Positions 21,958 through 32,222 of a stretch of 64,000 nucleotides of DNA are shown here, piece by piece. This DNA comes from Astrocystis sublimbata (lineage: Eukaryota; Ascomycota; Sordariomycetes; Xylariales; Xylariaceae). Made by a program: the position numbers and the translations under genes. The notes under the pieces were generated by a model that was not told the origin of the DNA, did no database searches, and saw only the letters and a list, made by a program, of their open reading frames with translations. The stretch lies in the NCBI GenBank assembly GCA_022453515.1, contig JAJNNY010000009.1:372001-436000 (forward strand), in the 5' to 3' direction. How positions within the stretch are numbered: position 1 is the first letter of the stretch; each line of letters begins with the position of its first letter.

Positions 21958-22546
21958 ATGAGAGCAACATCGAGATTCTTAGCCACGGCGGCATCGACAG
22001 GCAACGGCCTGAGGCCTGCCCCTCTAGCCCTCCTCCCTCCTATACCGCTCTACCGCCGTCTGCTGAGGGCGCATCGAAAATACCTGCCCCAGGAGATGCG
22101 CCTCTTGGGCGACGAGTACATCAAAGCCGAGTTTCGCGCACATAGGAATGTCGATAATCCTGCGCATCTTGTAAGCCATGCTTCGATTTCCATTAAGAAT
22201 CATCCTCCAATTTTTATTGTCTTCGGTTGGCATTGCGCATGACTGACTTGTCATTACTCCAGGTCGGCTTTCTCACAGAGTGGCAACTGTATGCTCAAAA
22301 AATTGAGGGCGACGCATGGATAGGCGACAAGCTAGACCCGGCGAAGGTCGAGAAAATGAGTGGTACGTGTTCGAACCTATCTGTTGCCCTTGTTCTTGGC
22401 CGAGTTTTTATTTTTATTTTTATTTTTTTATTTTTTTATTAAACCGCATGTTAACATGTTACTGGATAGATCAACAAATAGGGCAAATGTACGAACTCAT
22501 GATGGCTATCAAGAGGAGTCGCGAGGAAGGAGACGATCAGGCTTAG
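21958..22546 (+). CDS. SDHAF3: Succinate dehydrogenase assembly factor 3 (LYR/Acn9)
   Basis: Exons 21958-22170, 22263-22362 and 22470-22546 encode 129 residues, the normal size. The LYR motif is at residues 31-33 ([15 protein letters not shown]), followed by the Acn9/SDHAF3 core [20 protein letters not shown] and FLTEWQLYA. The Arg/Ser/Thr-rich N-terminus ([14 protein letters not shown]) looks like a mitochondrial presequence. The protein protects the iron-sulfur clusters of SDHB while complex II is assembled in the matrix. The SDHB gene itself lies about 10 kb downstream in this window. Intron 2 is unusually T-rich (repeated TTTTTA at 22405-22440). Confidence 0.92.
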
Positions 22547-23060
22547 TGATCGAGACTCGCAAGTTCTATATACAATTTTGTAGAATTAGCGACTATCTAC
22601 GTGGAATCTTGTAGGATACTTTGTGCATGTCGTTGTTTGGAAGATAGACATCCCGGCCATGATGTATGCATCAGACTGCCTCGCCCCGCTCCCTACTTCA
22701 CCGGTGTAGCTATTCGGGGGTCTGGGAAGCAGTGCTTCAATATTGCATATTGGACAAAGGTGCACCTCAAATTTGATTGTCCATGTAGAAACTTGAGTCA
22801 GACCAAAACATGAATTCTTATATAAGTTTCAATTTCTACATTCATGGTTTCACCTATTGCGAACGGCTCAGTAAATTTAGGCCTGGTGCCAGTCATCCTG
22901 TGAGTTCCAACGCAACCCTTCTCGAGCTTCTCACACTGTCCCAGCACGTGATGTCCACCAATCATAGCAACAGATGGCACAGTGTGACATGCCCAATTTT
23001 TCTTTTTAGCAAACTACATGTGTCGACGCTCACTCCTAGCTGCATCATCACCTACACAAA
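22547..23060. other. Intergenic, nothing seen
   Basis: About 500 bp between SDHAF3 and the helicase. No coding or RNA feature recognised. Confidence 0.5.
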
Positions 23061-25394
23061 ATGGATGAACATAGGTCTAAGCGACGGAAAACGAAGGGAA
23101 ATGACCCCTCCGTTGTCCAAATTGGCAACAAAACCATATCATTAAGCGCATTCCTCGCCGCCCCGCCGGAAAACCCCGAGAGACGAGCGCCATCAGCACC
23201 TGCAGAGAATGGCGCTGATCCAGATGTTGGGAAGGAGGACCAGCAGAAGGCGAACGACAAGTTAGAGCAGAAAGCATCACAATCTCAGCCTCGAAATGGT
23301 ATAAAAGGACGGCCCAAAATATCCAAGAGCGAAAGGGACACGCCTATGCTGAAGGCCCGAAAAGCATTACCGATATGGGCATACCGCGATGAGATCAAGA
23401 AAAGTCTGCGCGGTGACAACGACATCATCATTGTCGTCGGTGAGACTGGTTCCGGTAAGAGTACGCAGACGCCTCAATTCCTGTGCGAAGAGTCGTGGTG
23501 CCAGAGAAAGAAGGTGCGCGTCAATGCGGACATTGTGGGCGTTGGCGGCATGATCGCCATCACGCAACCACGTCGTGTCGCTGCAACCACGCTGGCCGGG
23601 AGAGTAGCGAAGGAGATGGGTACGCCACTAGGCATCTCTGGCGAGGGCTCGGTTGGTTACTCGGTGCGGTTCGACCACAAGGTACCCAAGGGTACCAAAA
23701 TTAAGTTCCTCACTGAAGGTATGCTTTTGCAAGAGCTTCTACGAGATCCGAATCTGCGACAATACAGCGCCATCATCGTTGACGAAATCCACGAGAGGAG
23801 CGTCGACGTCGATATGATCACGGGTTTCCTGAAACAGATATTGGCGAGCGATAAGGCTGGACGAGGGGGAATACCACTGAAAGTCGTCATCATGAGTGCG
23901 ACGGCGGACATAGAGAAGATTCAAGACTTCTTCAAGCCCGACGAGGAAGCGTCCCCTCCGAAGCTACTCAAAATCAAGGGAAGACAGTATCCAGTAGAGA
24001 TCAAACATATGGACAAGCCCGTGCCAGACATACAAGAGGCACTAGTCAAGAAGATATTCGACATTCACACTCATGAACCGTTGCCCGGCGACATCTTGGC
24101 ATTTCTTACGGGTCAAGAGGAAATCGAGGCTGCCCAACGTCTAATAGAGGAGCATTGTGCCACATTAGCTTCGAACATGCCCAAGTTACTGGTGTGCCCT
24201 CTGTACGGCCAACTCTCCATCCAGGTACAACAGGATGCGTTTCTACCGGCGAAAACAAGATTTACCCGAAAGGTGGTCCTAGCGACCAACATTGCAGAAA
24301 CATCAGTCACCGTCCCCGGCGTACGCTACGTCGTCGACTGCGGCAAGGCGAAGGTCAAACAATTCCGCGCGCGGCTCGGTATGGAGTCCCTTCTAGCCAA
24401 GGCGATATCCAAGTCCTCCGCGATCCAGAGAACGGGACGAGCAGGTCGTGAGGGGCCAGGAAAGAGCTTCAGGCTATACACCTCCGAGACGTACGAGGAG
24501 CTGGAGGAGGCGGATCTTCCCGAGATCCTCCGCAACGATGTCCTGGGCGCGGTGCTGACGATGAAGGCACGCGGCATCAACGACATTCTCTCCTTCCCGC
24601 TGATGGACTTCCCGGACATCGAGGCGGTCGAGAAGGCGCTGATCCACCTGTACGTTCTCGGCGCTCTGGCGGACGACGGCAGTATTACCGAGATCGGGCG
24701 CAAGCTGGCCCTATTCCCCGTGTCCGCTCCGTACGGGCGTGTCCTGCTCGCCGCAGCCTCCCCTGAATTTGACTGCCTGCTTGAAGTTATTGACGTGATC
24801 GCCGTCATCACCTCCGGCGAGACCATCTTCCACCAGGTGCAGACCGAAGACGACGCCGAGCGAGACGCAATCGAGGAGGCGCGCAAGGAGCTGCAGCGGC
24901 GCGAGGGCGACATCCTCACCTTCCTAACCACCATGCAGCGGTACGCCGGCGAGAACGCGGACCGTATCGCGTGGTGCAAGGCGCGGCGCGTCAGCGTGCG
25001 CAACATGCGGCAAGCCCTCAACATCCGGCGACAGCTGCGCGGGATCTGCGTGCGCGAGAAGCTACTCAAGGAGGCGCCGCCGGCGGATCCGCAGCCCTTC
25101 GTGCCCATGTCGCCCGAGCGCGCGGATATGCTGCTGCGGTGCTTCCTGCGCGGCTTCGCGACCAAGACGGCGCTGCTGGCGCCCGACTCGAGCTACGTCA
25201 CCGCGCAGGGCAAGCACGTCGTCGCTATCCACCCGTCGAGCGTGCTGCACGGGCAGAAGAAGGAGGCCATCATGTTCCTCGAGCACGTCTTCACGCAGAA
25301 GAATTATGCAAAGAAGGTCAGCGCCATACGCGCGGGCTGGATTGTCGAGGCTATGGGGGGCGGACAAGGTAGTTCTGGAATGGTGGAAGGGTAA
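23061..25394 (+). CDS. DHR2: DEAH-box RNA helicase, Dhr2-like
   Basis: A single exon of 777 residues. Motif I is GETGSGKST (127-135), motif II DEIH (241-244), motif III SATAD (279-283) and motif VI QRTGRAGREGPG. The helicase-associated ratchet and OB-fold follow (LYVLGALADDGSITEIGRKLA; YVTAQGKHVVAIHPSSVLHG). A basic N-terminus (SKRRKTKG) suggests nuclear or nucleolar location. Size and layout match yeast Dhr2, a helicase for 18S rRNA maturation, rather than the longer splicing helicases Prp2/16/22/43. The paralogue assignment is inference; DHX33/DHX35-type relatives are the alternative. The 3' half is distinctly GC-rich at third positions. Confidence 0.85.
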   Translation: MDEHRSKRRKTKGNDPSVVQIGNKTISLSAFLAAPPENPERRAPSAPAENGADPDVGKEDQQKANDKLEQKASQSQPRNGIKGRPKISKSERDTPMLKARKALPIWAYRDEIKKSLRGDNDIIIVVGETGSGKSTQTPQFLCEESWCQRKKVRVNADIVGVGGMIAITQPRRVAATTLAGRVAKEMGTPLGISGEGSVGYSVRFDHKVPKGTKIKFLTEGMLLQELLRDPNLRQYSAIIVDEIHERSVDVDMITGFLKQILASDKAGRGGIPLKVVIMSATADIEKIQDFFKPDEEASPPKLLKIKGRQYPVEIKHMDKPVPDIQEALVKKIFDIHTHEPLPGDILAFLTGQEEIEAAQRLIEEHCATLASNMPKLLVCPLYGQLSIQVQQDAFLPAKTRFTRKVVLATNIAETSVTVPGVRYVVDCGKAKVKQFRARLGMESLLAKAISKSSAIQRTGRAGREGPGKSFRLYTSETYEELEEADLPEILRNDVLGAVLTMKARGINDILSFPLMDFPDIEAVEKALIHLYVLGALADDGSITEIGRKLALFPVSAPYGRVLLAAASPEFDCLLEVIDVIAVITSGETIFHQVQTEDDAERDAIEEARKELQRREGDILTFLTTMQRYAGENADRIAWCKARRVSVRNMRQALNIRRQLRGICVREKLLKEAPPADPQPFVPMSPERADMLLRCFLRGFATKTALLAPDSSYVTAQGKHVVAIHPSSVLHGQKKEAIMFLEHVFTQKNYAKKVSAIRAGWIVEAMGGGQGSSGMVEG

Positions 25395-26166
25395 TGAGGC
25401 TACTTTCGGGCTGTTAATGAGATAATGTGTAAATACAGAATATTATTCCGGTCATGACTTGAGAGATTCGGTGCGACATTTCGGTACCTAACCTTTGTTG
25501 ACCTCGACGGAAAGCCAGTGAGAAATGATGTCAAATCGTCACCATGTGCTCCTTTTCCGTTCCTCTGTATTGGTTCTCTCTTGTCATTTTCTCTGGAGTT
25601 CTCATGTATCATCTCGCAGTAAGAGGACAGCTTTAGTCACGCGGATAACCCGCCTCAATCGCAAACTCAAGATGTCGTAAGAAATGGAATGTTAGTAGTC
25701 ACAATATATTCTATCAAAGCAACTAATACACGAAAGATTTTGTAGTCACGCTTCAGGTCTGATGTCATTTGCTTTACTGTTTGTTATTTCCCAAAGGCTA
25801 TCTAGAACAACTACCAGAAACACTAGTTGCAACGTATTGTTGAATCCAAGATCCAACTGATGTATGGACTCGTGGGTAGGTATTCCTGGTATTCTGATAG
25901 TCGATGGCTCTCAGAGACCCAGACGGTGTACAGGTGGAAAGGTTACGGAATGGGGTTCCTCCCATCGTGATGCATTCGCATGCCGATATTCTTCAAGAGG
26001 AATCCATACTATCTTCCCGACCGTCCCTTGCCCAAAGAATGTCCACGGATCGCGGATATAGAATATACTGCTTGCAGCGACTTATCCTCAATCAGCGTGT
26101 AAGCATCTGTCCATCGTACAAGGCAAAGCTGCGGTGCAAGTCCTCAACTAGGGACAATGTTTCCTC
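25395..26166. other. Intergenic between convergent genes, nothing seen
   Basis: 3' flanks of the helicase and of the minus-strand unknown ORF. No gene recognised. Confidence 0.5.
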
Positions 26167-27015
26167 CTAAAAACACTGTTTCTTGGGCTTCGTCATGCCC
26201 TTGTGGTTCCTCCGATGAGCTTTCTTCGCGAGCGGTGATGACATGACGTCCATCCATCCATTTTCTCTGTCGGACAAGGATCCGAACACTGCAGAGAGGT
26301 CCGTCTCTTCATTCTTGAGATGTTCGATAATGGCCAGAGGGGTCGAAGGCTTGCTTCGACTGATCCGAGGGTGTGGAGGGCTGTCCGTGAAAGGGTTCGG
26401 GATGCCAAGTCCTACCCAGGGCTGTGGAGCAGGCACTGGTGTCTTACGCAGGCGAGATCCCAGCTGGAAGTGGTTGAAGGAGGGTGGAACGCTGTAGCGG
26501 TTTGGCGTATTCACATTGTTTTTTGCGTCGACTGCGCGAGGAGAAACAGCTGTCGGCTCAGCTCGGTTACGGCGCTCCTTACCGCTATTCTTCCGGCTGT
26601 TGCTGCTTGCTTCCGTCAGAGGAGAAACAGTCGGTGTCGATCCAGCTCTCTTACTGCGCTTCTTACCGCTATTCTTCCGGCCGTTGCTGCTTGCTTCCGT
26701 CAGAGGAGAAACAGTCGGTGTCGATCTAGCTCTCTTACTGCGCTTTTTACCGCTATTCTTCCGGCTGTTGCTGCTTGCTTCCGTCGGAGGAGAGACAGTC
26801 GGTGTCGAGACATGTAGCCAAGTCGTGCTCGAGGGTGACGGCACAGGCTCTTGAACGAGGCCTGGTCCGGTCATTAAGAGTTCAGGCCCTTCTTCGCTAC
26901 CTCCCTCGCTACTTTTATCAAATACGAGTTCATCAATCCTCTCGAAACTTTCCTCAATCATCTCGTCAAGGTAACGCCGATCAGAGTTACAGTCAATCCT
27001 TGGAACCAATGCCAT
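26167..27015 (-). CDS. Unknown Ser/Lys-rich protein with three 28-residue repeats (downstream ORF of a same-frame pair)
   Basis: 282 codons from ATG 27015. Not recognised. Residues 70-153 are three copies of a 28-residue unit (TPTVSPLTEASSNSRKNSG then a basic KKRSKRA end), encoded by an 84-bp repeat. The C-terminus is basic (KKAHRRNHKGMTKPKK). The overall composition (Ser, Pro, Lys; low hydrophobicity) suggests a disordered, possibly nuclear protein. This ORF lies in the same frame as the ORF at 27019-27924 and is separated from it only by TAG and one codon. It may therefore be the C-terminal half of one longer protein rather than a separate gene. Confidence 0.45.
   Translation of the reverse strand: MALVPRIDCNSDRRYLDEMIEESFERIDELVFDKSSEGGSEEGPELLMTGPGLVQEPVPSPSSTTWLHVSTPTVSPPTEASSNSRKNSGKKRSKRARSTPTVSPLTEASSNGRKNSGKKRSKRAGSTPTVSPLTEASSNSRKNSGKERRNRAEPTAVSPRAVDAKNNVNTPNRYSVPPSFNHFQLGSRLRKTPVPAPQPWVGLGIPNPFTDSPPHPRISRSKPSTPLAIIEHLKNEETDLSAVFGSLSDRENGWMDVMSSPLAKKAHRRNHKGMTKPKKQCF
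26557..26808 (-). repeat. 84-bp coding tandem repeat, 3 copies
   Basis: Three near-identical 84-bp units encode 28 residues each. They differ by a few substitutions, mainly in the last third of copy three (KERRNRAE instead of KKRSKRAG). The frame is preserved. Confidence 0.85.
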
Positions 27016-27018
27016 ATT

Positions 27019-27924
27019 CTACCTGATATTGGTTTTCGCTGTCTCGACGGGTGCTTGTTCTTGGCCGTTGACATTGGATACCGATATTTGCGTGCCTTTG
27101 CCTGTATTGTCGACGTTGCTTTCTTGACTGGGGAGTATTTTGAACCTCACTCTCTTCACCGGCGTGGCCTCGGAAGAGTTTTGTCCACGCTTTCTCTTTT
27201 CTCGGTCCGCCTGAGTACTGGATGAATCGTTTGCGACGGCATTCTTGGCTGGACTTTTGTCTTGAGAGTCAATTATCTCCTTAGAAAGTTCCGAAACTTC
27301 TGAAGATTCCGAAAGCTCCGAAAGTTCTGAAAACTCTGAAAGTTCTGAAAGATCCGAAGAATCTAAAAGCTCCGGAAGATCTAAAAACTCTGAAAGTTCT
27401 AAAAGTTCCGAAGAATCTGAATGCTCCGGAAGATCTGAAATCTCCGGAGGCGGGCTCGAACATATTGAATCCATTCTGCAGCTGCGGCTATCATCTATGC
27501 TTTGTTGGGTGGTGTTCATGTTAGAGAAGGGGCCGAGACTTCGCTTGAATATACAGAGCTGATCGAGTATCAAGTTAACGTCGTCTGCATGCGTCTCGGA
27601 AGAATGTTGTCGCAAATTAAGGATTCTTGTAAGCCTACTGAGAAACTCGTGCTCCCGCTTTCTCAAGCTTTCACATTTGTGAAGTAGTTTGTCGAGTGGC
27701 GGACCTATATCTTGGTGCTCAGGTACGCGTAGGACTTTTCGATCAAGACGGTGCCGTCTCTTAATCAATCTGTCGGTCTTCTCGATGAGAGCGCGTCGTT
27801 CCTTCTCGGTGAGATGTTTTGCCAGCCTGAGTCCAGGGCTCTTTTCAACTTGGCGCAACTCCGAACCTTGGTAACGGGCTATGGGCGGAGATTGATGCTC
27901 AGACTTGGGGCGAATGGGCGCCAT
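27019..27924 (-). CDS. Unknown basic/helical protein with Ser-Glu-Leu repeats (upstream ORF of a same-frame pair)
   Basis: 301 codons from ATG 27924 to TAG 27021-27019. Not recognised. Residues about 30-125 are charged and helical (LTEKERRALIEKTDRLIKRR, then CESLRKREHEFLSRL), a likely coiled coil. Residues about 160-215 are a low-complexity run of S-E-L/F/S units. A basic NLS-like motif (REKRKRGQNSS) follows, then VKRVRFKIL. The frame continues past the TAG into the ORF at 26167-27015. A 75-nt intron beginning at the GTAGAA that contains the TAG (about 27022-26948) would join both ORFs in frame, but its acceptor (GGAAAG) lacks a pyrimidine tract. Confidence 0.45.
   Translation of the reverse strand: MAPIRPKSEHQSPPIARYQGSELRQVEKSPGLRLAKHLTEKERRALIEKTDRLIKRRHRLDRKVLRVPEHQDIGPPLDKLLHKCESLRKREHEFLSRLTRILNLRQHSSETHADDVNLILDQLCIFKRSLGPFSNMNTTQQSIDDSRSCRMDSICSSPPPEISDLPEHSDSSELLELSEFLDLPELLDSSDLSELSEFSELSELSESSEVSELSKEIIDSQDKSPAKNAVANDSSSTQADREKRKRGQNSSEATPVKRVRFKILPSQESNVDNTGKGTQISVSNVNGQEQAPVETAKTNIR
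27284..27440 (-). repeat. Degenerate Ser-Glu coding repeat
   Basis: Repeated TC(T/C)GAA-type hexamers alternate with Leu/Phe codons on the minus strand and encode SELSEFSELSELSESSE-like sequence. It is a purine/pyrimidine-biased low-complexity tract inside the unknown ORF. Confidence 0.8.
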
Positions 27925-28908
27925 GGTGTCATCCGGGTTGTGTGTGTTATTTGCCTTGAGAGGGAAACTCCAACTTTGGAACTCTATTGCTGCGCCTTAA
28001 TGGGAAGTGACAAAGCAACGATCTTGCAAAAAGGCGAAGGAGCTATTCGTGTTGTCAAGAGCGACGGTTTCACTCTCCGAGGGTTTGATTGCGGAAGGTT
28101 CAGGCTCACAACGGCATCTCAGCCCCATTCAACTTCATACCAGGGAGGTAGGTTGTTTTAAGTGACAGAGTTGGTAACAACAATGCATCTTTGCACCCAA
28201 TTTCCAATGTTGACTGATCGCTACCTTCCAGGCTATCAGGTAAGTAAGTACTGCTTCCAAGGTACCGGCAGAAACCAAGCTGTAGGTAGTGGGGTGGCCT
28301 CACGTAGCAAGAAGCGGGATGTCAATAAAACGCAGGCGGTAAGCAAGTAAAAGCAGGGCAGTGGGGACCGCTCAAGGAAGCTACACTCCCTCTAATGTCT
28401 GAATTGCAACGGCGTTGCGATGCTAAATCCGGCAACATTTCTAAAGGTACCTACCTATCGGTAGCTGTGCGCTAAGTCTGTAAGGCACAGGCAGTAAGCC
28501 GCTGGTGGGCTGTTTCCTCGGCGAGCGACAGGATAGCTCCTGCCGAATATCGGGGGTGATGCGTTGAAATAGCACTGGAGGAAGGATCTGGGCGTACTAG
28601 ATTGCCCCAAGGTACACGTAGGTAGCAGCCCACCAGCTACACACGACTGGGGTATCTACTCAGTACCGACTCCACCTTTGGAACACCATGGACCTCGGCT
28701 TGTTGGCCGAGGGGATTCTGAGGCCGACGAGCTGGGTAAAGCTCTATTCCATGCCCCAGATGGCAATGAATCAATCCTCTTACAAAGAAAAGGCGAGAAC
28801 AATACCCCGTTCACCACGACTAAAGGTATTGCACGACGCTCGTCTCTGACCCTGTCGAATTCTGCAACGAATACATTATTCCACCTCCATCACCACTTAT
28901 AACCAACC
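27925..28908. other. Intergenic between divergent genes
   Basis: About 980 bp. No gene seen. A GGTACCTACCTATCGGTAG motif lies at about 28445. Confidence 0.5.
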
Positions 28909-29977
28909 ATGAGCGGCCCCGGAGCTGGCTTTGAATACCCGCCCGTCGAGGTGTCGTGGTTGAAGCGCGATGTTCTGCTATTCGCCAACACGATAGGTTG
29001 CACCTCCGACGAACTTCACTTCCTCTATGTATGTGCTTTAAGGATATCTATCAATTGACCTTGCAATTGGCCCTGGAACCTTCAGTACTCACAACCTGTA
29101 TAGGAGCTCGATCCCAACTTTGCGGTTTTCCCAACCTATCCCATCATTCTGCGTAAGCCAGACTCGAGCCAACTACCCCTTCCCACACTTTTGCTGATGC
29201 GCCGCCATACGTATAGCCTTCAAGAATGACCAACAGGAAGTCATCGATTTCTACGCCTCGCAGAAGGCGGTCAAGATCCCAGGCGTGCCCGAGTTTGACG
29301 CGCGACGTGTCGTCGACGGCCAGCGACTGATCCAGTTCCTCAAGCCCCTCCCGCCCACATCCGAAGGCAAGAAGTTCGAGATCCGGAGCAAGGTGCTTGG
29401 CGTCTACGACAAGGGCAGGCCCGGCACCGTCGTCGAGACCCAGAACGACCTGGTCGACGCTGGCACCGGAGAGGTCTACACCCGCGCCGTAGGCAGCGGT
29501 TTCTACGTTGGCCAGGGCAACTGGGGCGGTCCCAAGGGCCCCGCGACCGCGAACTTCCCCCCGCCCAAGGGCAAGTCCCCCGACGTCGAGTTCGAGAACC
29601 AGACCACCCAGCAGACGCCCCTCCTCTACCGCCTGAATGGCGACTACAACCCCCTCCACATCCACCCCGAGCCGGGCAAGAAGATGGGTTTCGGTGGTGT
29701 CATCATCCACGGCCTCTACTCGTGGAACTGGGCCGCCCACGGTCTGCTGCAGCACCTGGGAGACAGCGACCCTGCCAACATGCAGGAGTTCCAGGCTCGA
29801 TTCGCGAGCCCGGTGAGACCCGGCGACAAGCTTGTGGCGTCCGTGTGGAGGACTGGCGAGAAGAAGGGCGAATGGGAAGAGGTTCGCTTTATCGTCAAAA
29901 TTGCCGGCGGCAAGGTTGTTCTGAGCAATGGCCGCGCTCTGATGAAGGTCGTTGGGGAGGCTAAGAGCAAGTTGTGA
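28909..29977 (+). CDS. Peroxisomal MaoC-type enoyl-CoA hydratase 2
   Basis: Exons 28909-29028, 29104-29152 and 29217-29977 encode 309 residues. The C-terminal hot-dog domain has the hydratase-2 motif with D199, N201 and H204 in GDYNPLHIHP, followed by MGFGGVIIHGLYSWN. The N-terminal half is the degenerate hot-dog repeat usual in eukaryotic two-domain hydratases. The protein ends in S-K-L, a canonical PTS1, so it should enter peroxisomes and hydrate trans-2-enoyl-CoA to (R)-3-hydroxyacyl-CoA. An oddity is HIHP where most relatives have HIDP. Fox2 normally carries this activity in fungi, so this is an additional stand-alone enzyme, similar to those recruited for special fatty-acid or polyketide-derived metabolites. 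The substrate is unknown. Confidence 0.88.
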
Positions 29978-30332
29978 GCATCACTCACGACAAGCATCAG
30001 GGGAAGTAGGATTGAATCTAGGAAACTTGTATATCCAAAATGTGAGCGTGTATAGTCAAGCGAAAAGTCGTTGAGCGTTTGAAATTCAAAGAAGCTACTT
30101 TGCGATGATTCAGTCATTGAACCAATCCTATTACTTGAAAAGCGGCAACATGATGCCGGAATTACATGCGAATTTGGCTGCCTAATTGATGTGAGTTGAC
30201 AATTGACCAGTGAACATCGCACTACATGATTCGACCAAGTCCCAAACCGACAACTTAGGCCCATTTTTGTCTTAGAAAATATTGCAATTAGAGCCTCCTC
30301 TTCTTCTTCTTTTCTCTTGAGACACCGTGACC
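29978..30332. other. Short intergenic; CT-rich leader of the tubulin cofactor gene
   Basis: 355 bp. A TTCTTCTTCT-type pyrimidine tract at about 30295-30318 sits just before ATG 30333, a common feature of fungal leaders. Confidence 0.5.
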
Positions 30333-32222
30333 ATGCCTTCAAGTCCACAGGTCGGGGACCGGCTCTCATATGACGGCGCGACATGCACGGTCCGATATGT
30401 GGGTGAGGTTACGGGCACCTCAGGGACCTGGCTTGGCGTCGAATGGGACGACGCCGCTAGAGGCAAGCACGATGGCTCGCACAAGGGAACGAGGTATTTC
30501 AGCTGTAAGTCGCCATCTTATCCGCATCCTTCGTCTCAGTTTAGCCGTTTTGAGGGCGACGACAACAACATGCTAAGTGCTCCCTGCCACCAGGCCGCTC
30601 ACGCTCAGCGACCCCCGCCTCGTTTGTTCGGCCTACAAGGCCTGCCGAGATACCCGTCAGCTTCATCGCCGCTCTAGAGGACAAGTACACTGCCGAACTG
30701 GCAGAGACGACTGCAATCAAATTCTCGGGCAAGGTCGCCGAAGAGATCGGCTTTGCGAAAACCCGCAGCAAGCAGGCTCAGCTCTCAGAGCTGCGCTTTG
30801 CCCTCCTTGACGGCACGCGCGTCGCTGCTGTATACAATGAGGGGGACAAGTCCATCAACGAAACATGCCCGAAGGTCGTTGAGTTGGACCTCAGTCGCAA
30901 CCTTTTCCAACAATTTGGGCCGGTTGTGGCCATTTGTTCCGAATTGCCAATCCTACGAGAGCTACGGTTGAAGTGAGTTGGCTGGCCTTACTCCATCAGC
31001 TGCATTGGTCATTAGTCTGACTAGATACTCTAGTGGCAATCGTTTCCAAGGCATACTTGAAGAGGGCGACATTGAAGGCGCGAATCAAAGTCTCCAAAGT
31101 GTGAAGGGGCTCACGCTTGAACAGACGCTCATGAGCTGGGAGGAAATTGGTCATATTGCAACTAAGTTCGAGACCCTCTCTGCGCTCAATGCAAGCACAA
31201 ATCAGCTGTCTAGCTTGCCGTCGATACCACTCTTGTCACTCACCTCTACATTATTGTCTCTCAACCTCGAGTTCAATGATTTCACTACTATTGCCCAGCT
31301 GGGCAGCCTTGCCGCCTTGAAGGCTCTCCGCCATCTGCATCTCAAGGGGAACAATATATCTTCAATTCGGAAAGCAGACTCAGATGAGCGGCTGCCAGTA
31401 TTCTCTGCCGAGCTCCAGTATCTCGACGTGTCATACAATCAAATCACATCGTGGACATTCGTAGACGAGCTGCCGACCAGCTTCCCGGGGCTGACCTCGC
31501 TTCGCTTCGCGCACAACTACGTCTACGAGAACGCCGACCCGGAGCTTTCCACGGGCACCAAGAACTACACCGAGGAAGCCTACATGTTCACCGTCGGGCG
31601 GCTCGCCAACCTCAAAACCCTGAACTTCGGCTCCGTCTCCGCGGCCGATCGGCAAGATGCCGAGATGTTCTATCTGTCCCACATTGGCAAACATCTGGCG
31701 ACCGTGCCCGAGAATCAGGAAGAAGAGATCCTCAAATACCACAGGCGATACGCAGAGTTGTGCGAGATATACGGCACGCCCGTCGTCAACCGCAAAAAGC
31801 AGATCAACCCAGCCTTTCTGGAGGCCAGGCTCGTCAACATCCAATTCGTCTTCCATCCCGCGAAGGGAGGAGATCCCGTGCAGCGTGCCACGAGAATCCC
31901 CAAGAGCTTCGACATCTATGCCGTCAAAGGCATTGCAGGCAAACTCTTCGGGGCCAAGCCGCTCTCTCTGCGCTTGGTCTGGGAGACGGGTGAGTGGGAC
32001 CCCGTGGCAGGCTTTGATGACGAGGTGGAAGACAGCAGCGGGGACGAAGAGGACATGTCGGCGCTGGAGGGGAGGGAGAAGGCCAGAACCGAGGAGACTT
32101 CACAACAGGGAACTAAAGGTGGGAAATGGGTAAAACGCGAGGTAGAGCTGCCGGATGGGCCGCGGCAGCTTGGCTTCTGTGTTGACGGGTTGGAGGCCAA
32201 TATCAGGGTTGAGCTGCGGTGA
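30333..32222 (+). CDS. PAC2: Tubulin-folding cofactor E
   Basis: Exons 30333-30504, 30594-30972 and 31034-32222 encode 579 residues. The N-terminal CAP-Gly domain (TGTSGTWLGVEWDD and the GKHDGSHKGTRYF loop) is followed by leucine-rich repeats (VVELDLSRNLF, LSALNASTNQL, LRHLHLKGNNI, LQYLDVSYNQI) and a ubiquitin-like C-terminus (LVNIQFVFHPAKG onward). This three-part order is diagnostic of TBCE (Pac2 in budding yeast, Alp21 in fission yeast), which with cofactors B, C and D folds and recycles alpha-tubulin in the cytosol. The start ATG gives the CAP-Gly domain immediately at the N-terminus, as in relatives. Confidence 0.93.

Noticed and set aside
24326..25165. 279-codon minus-strand ORF
   Set aside because: It lies entirely antisense to the GC-rich 3' half of the DEAH helicase, whose motifs are unambiguous; a codon-bias shadow.
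29144..29755. 203-codon minus-strand ORF rich in Val/Gly/Asp
   Set aside because: Antisense to the MaoC hydratase exon.
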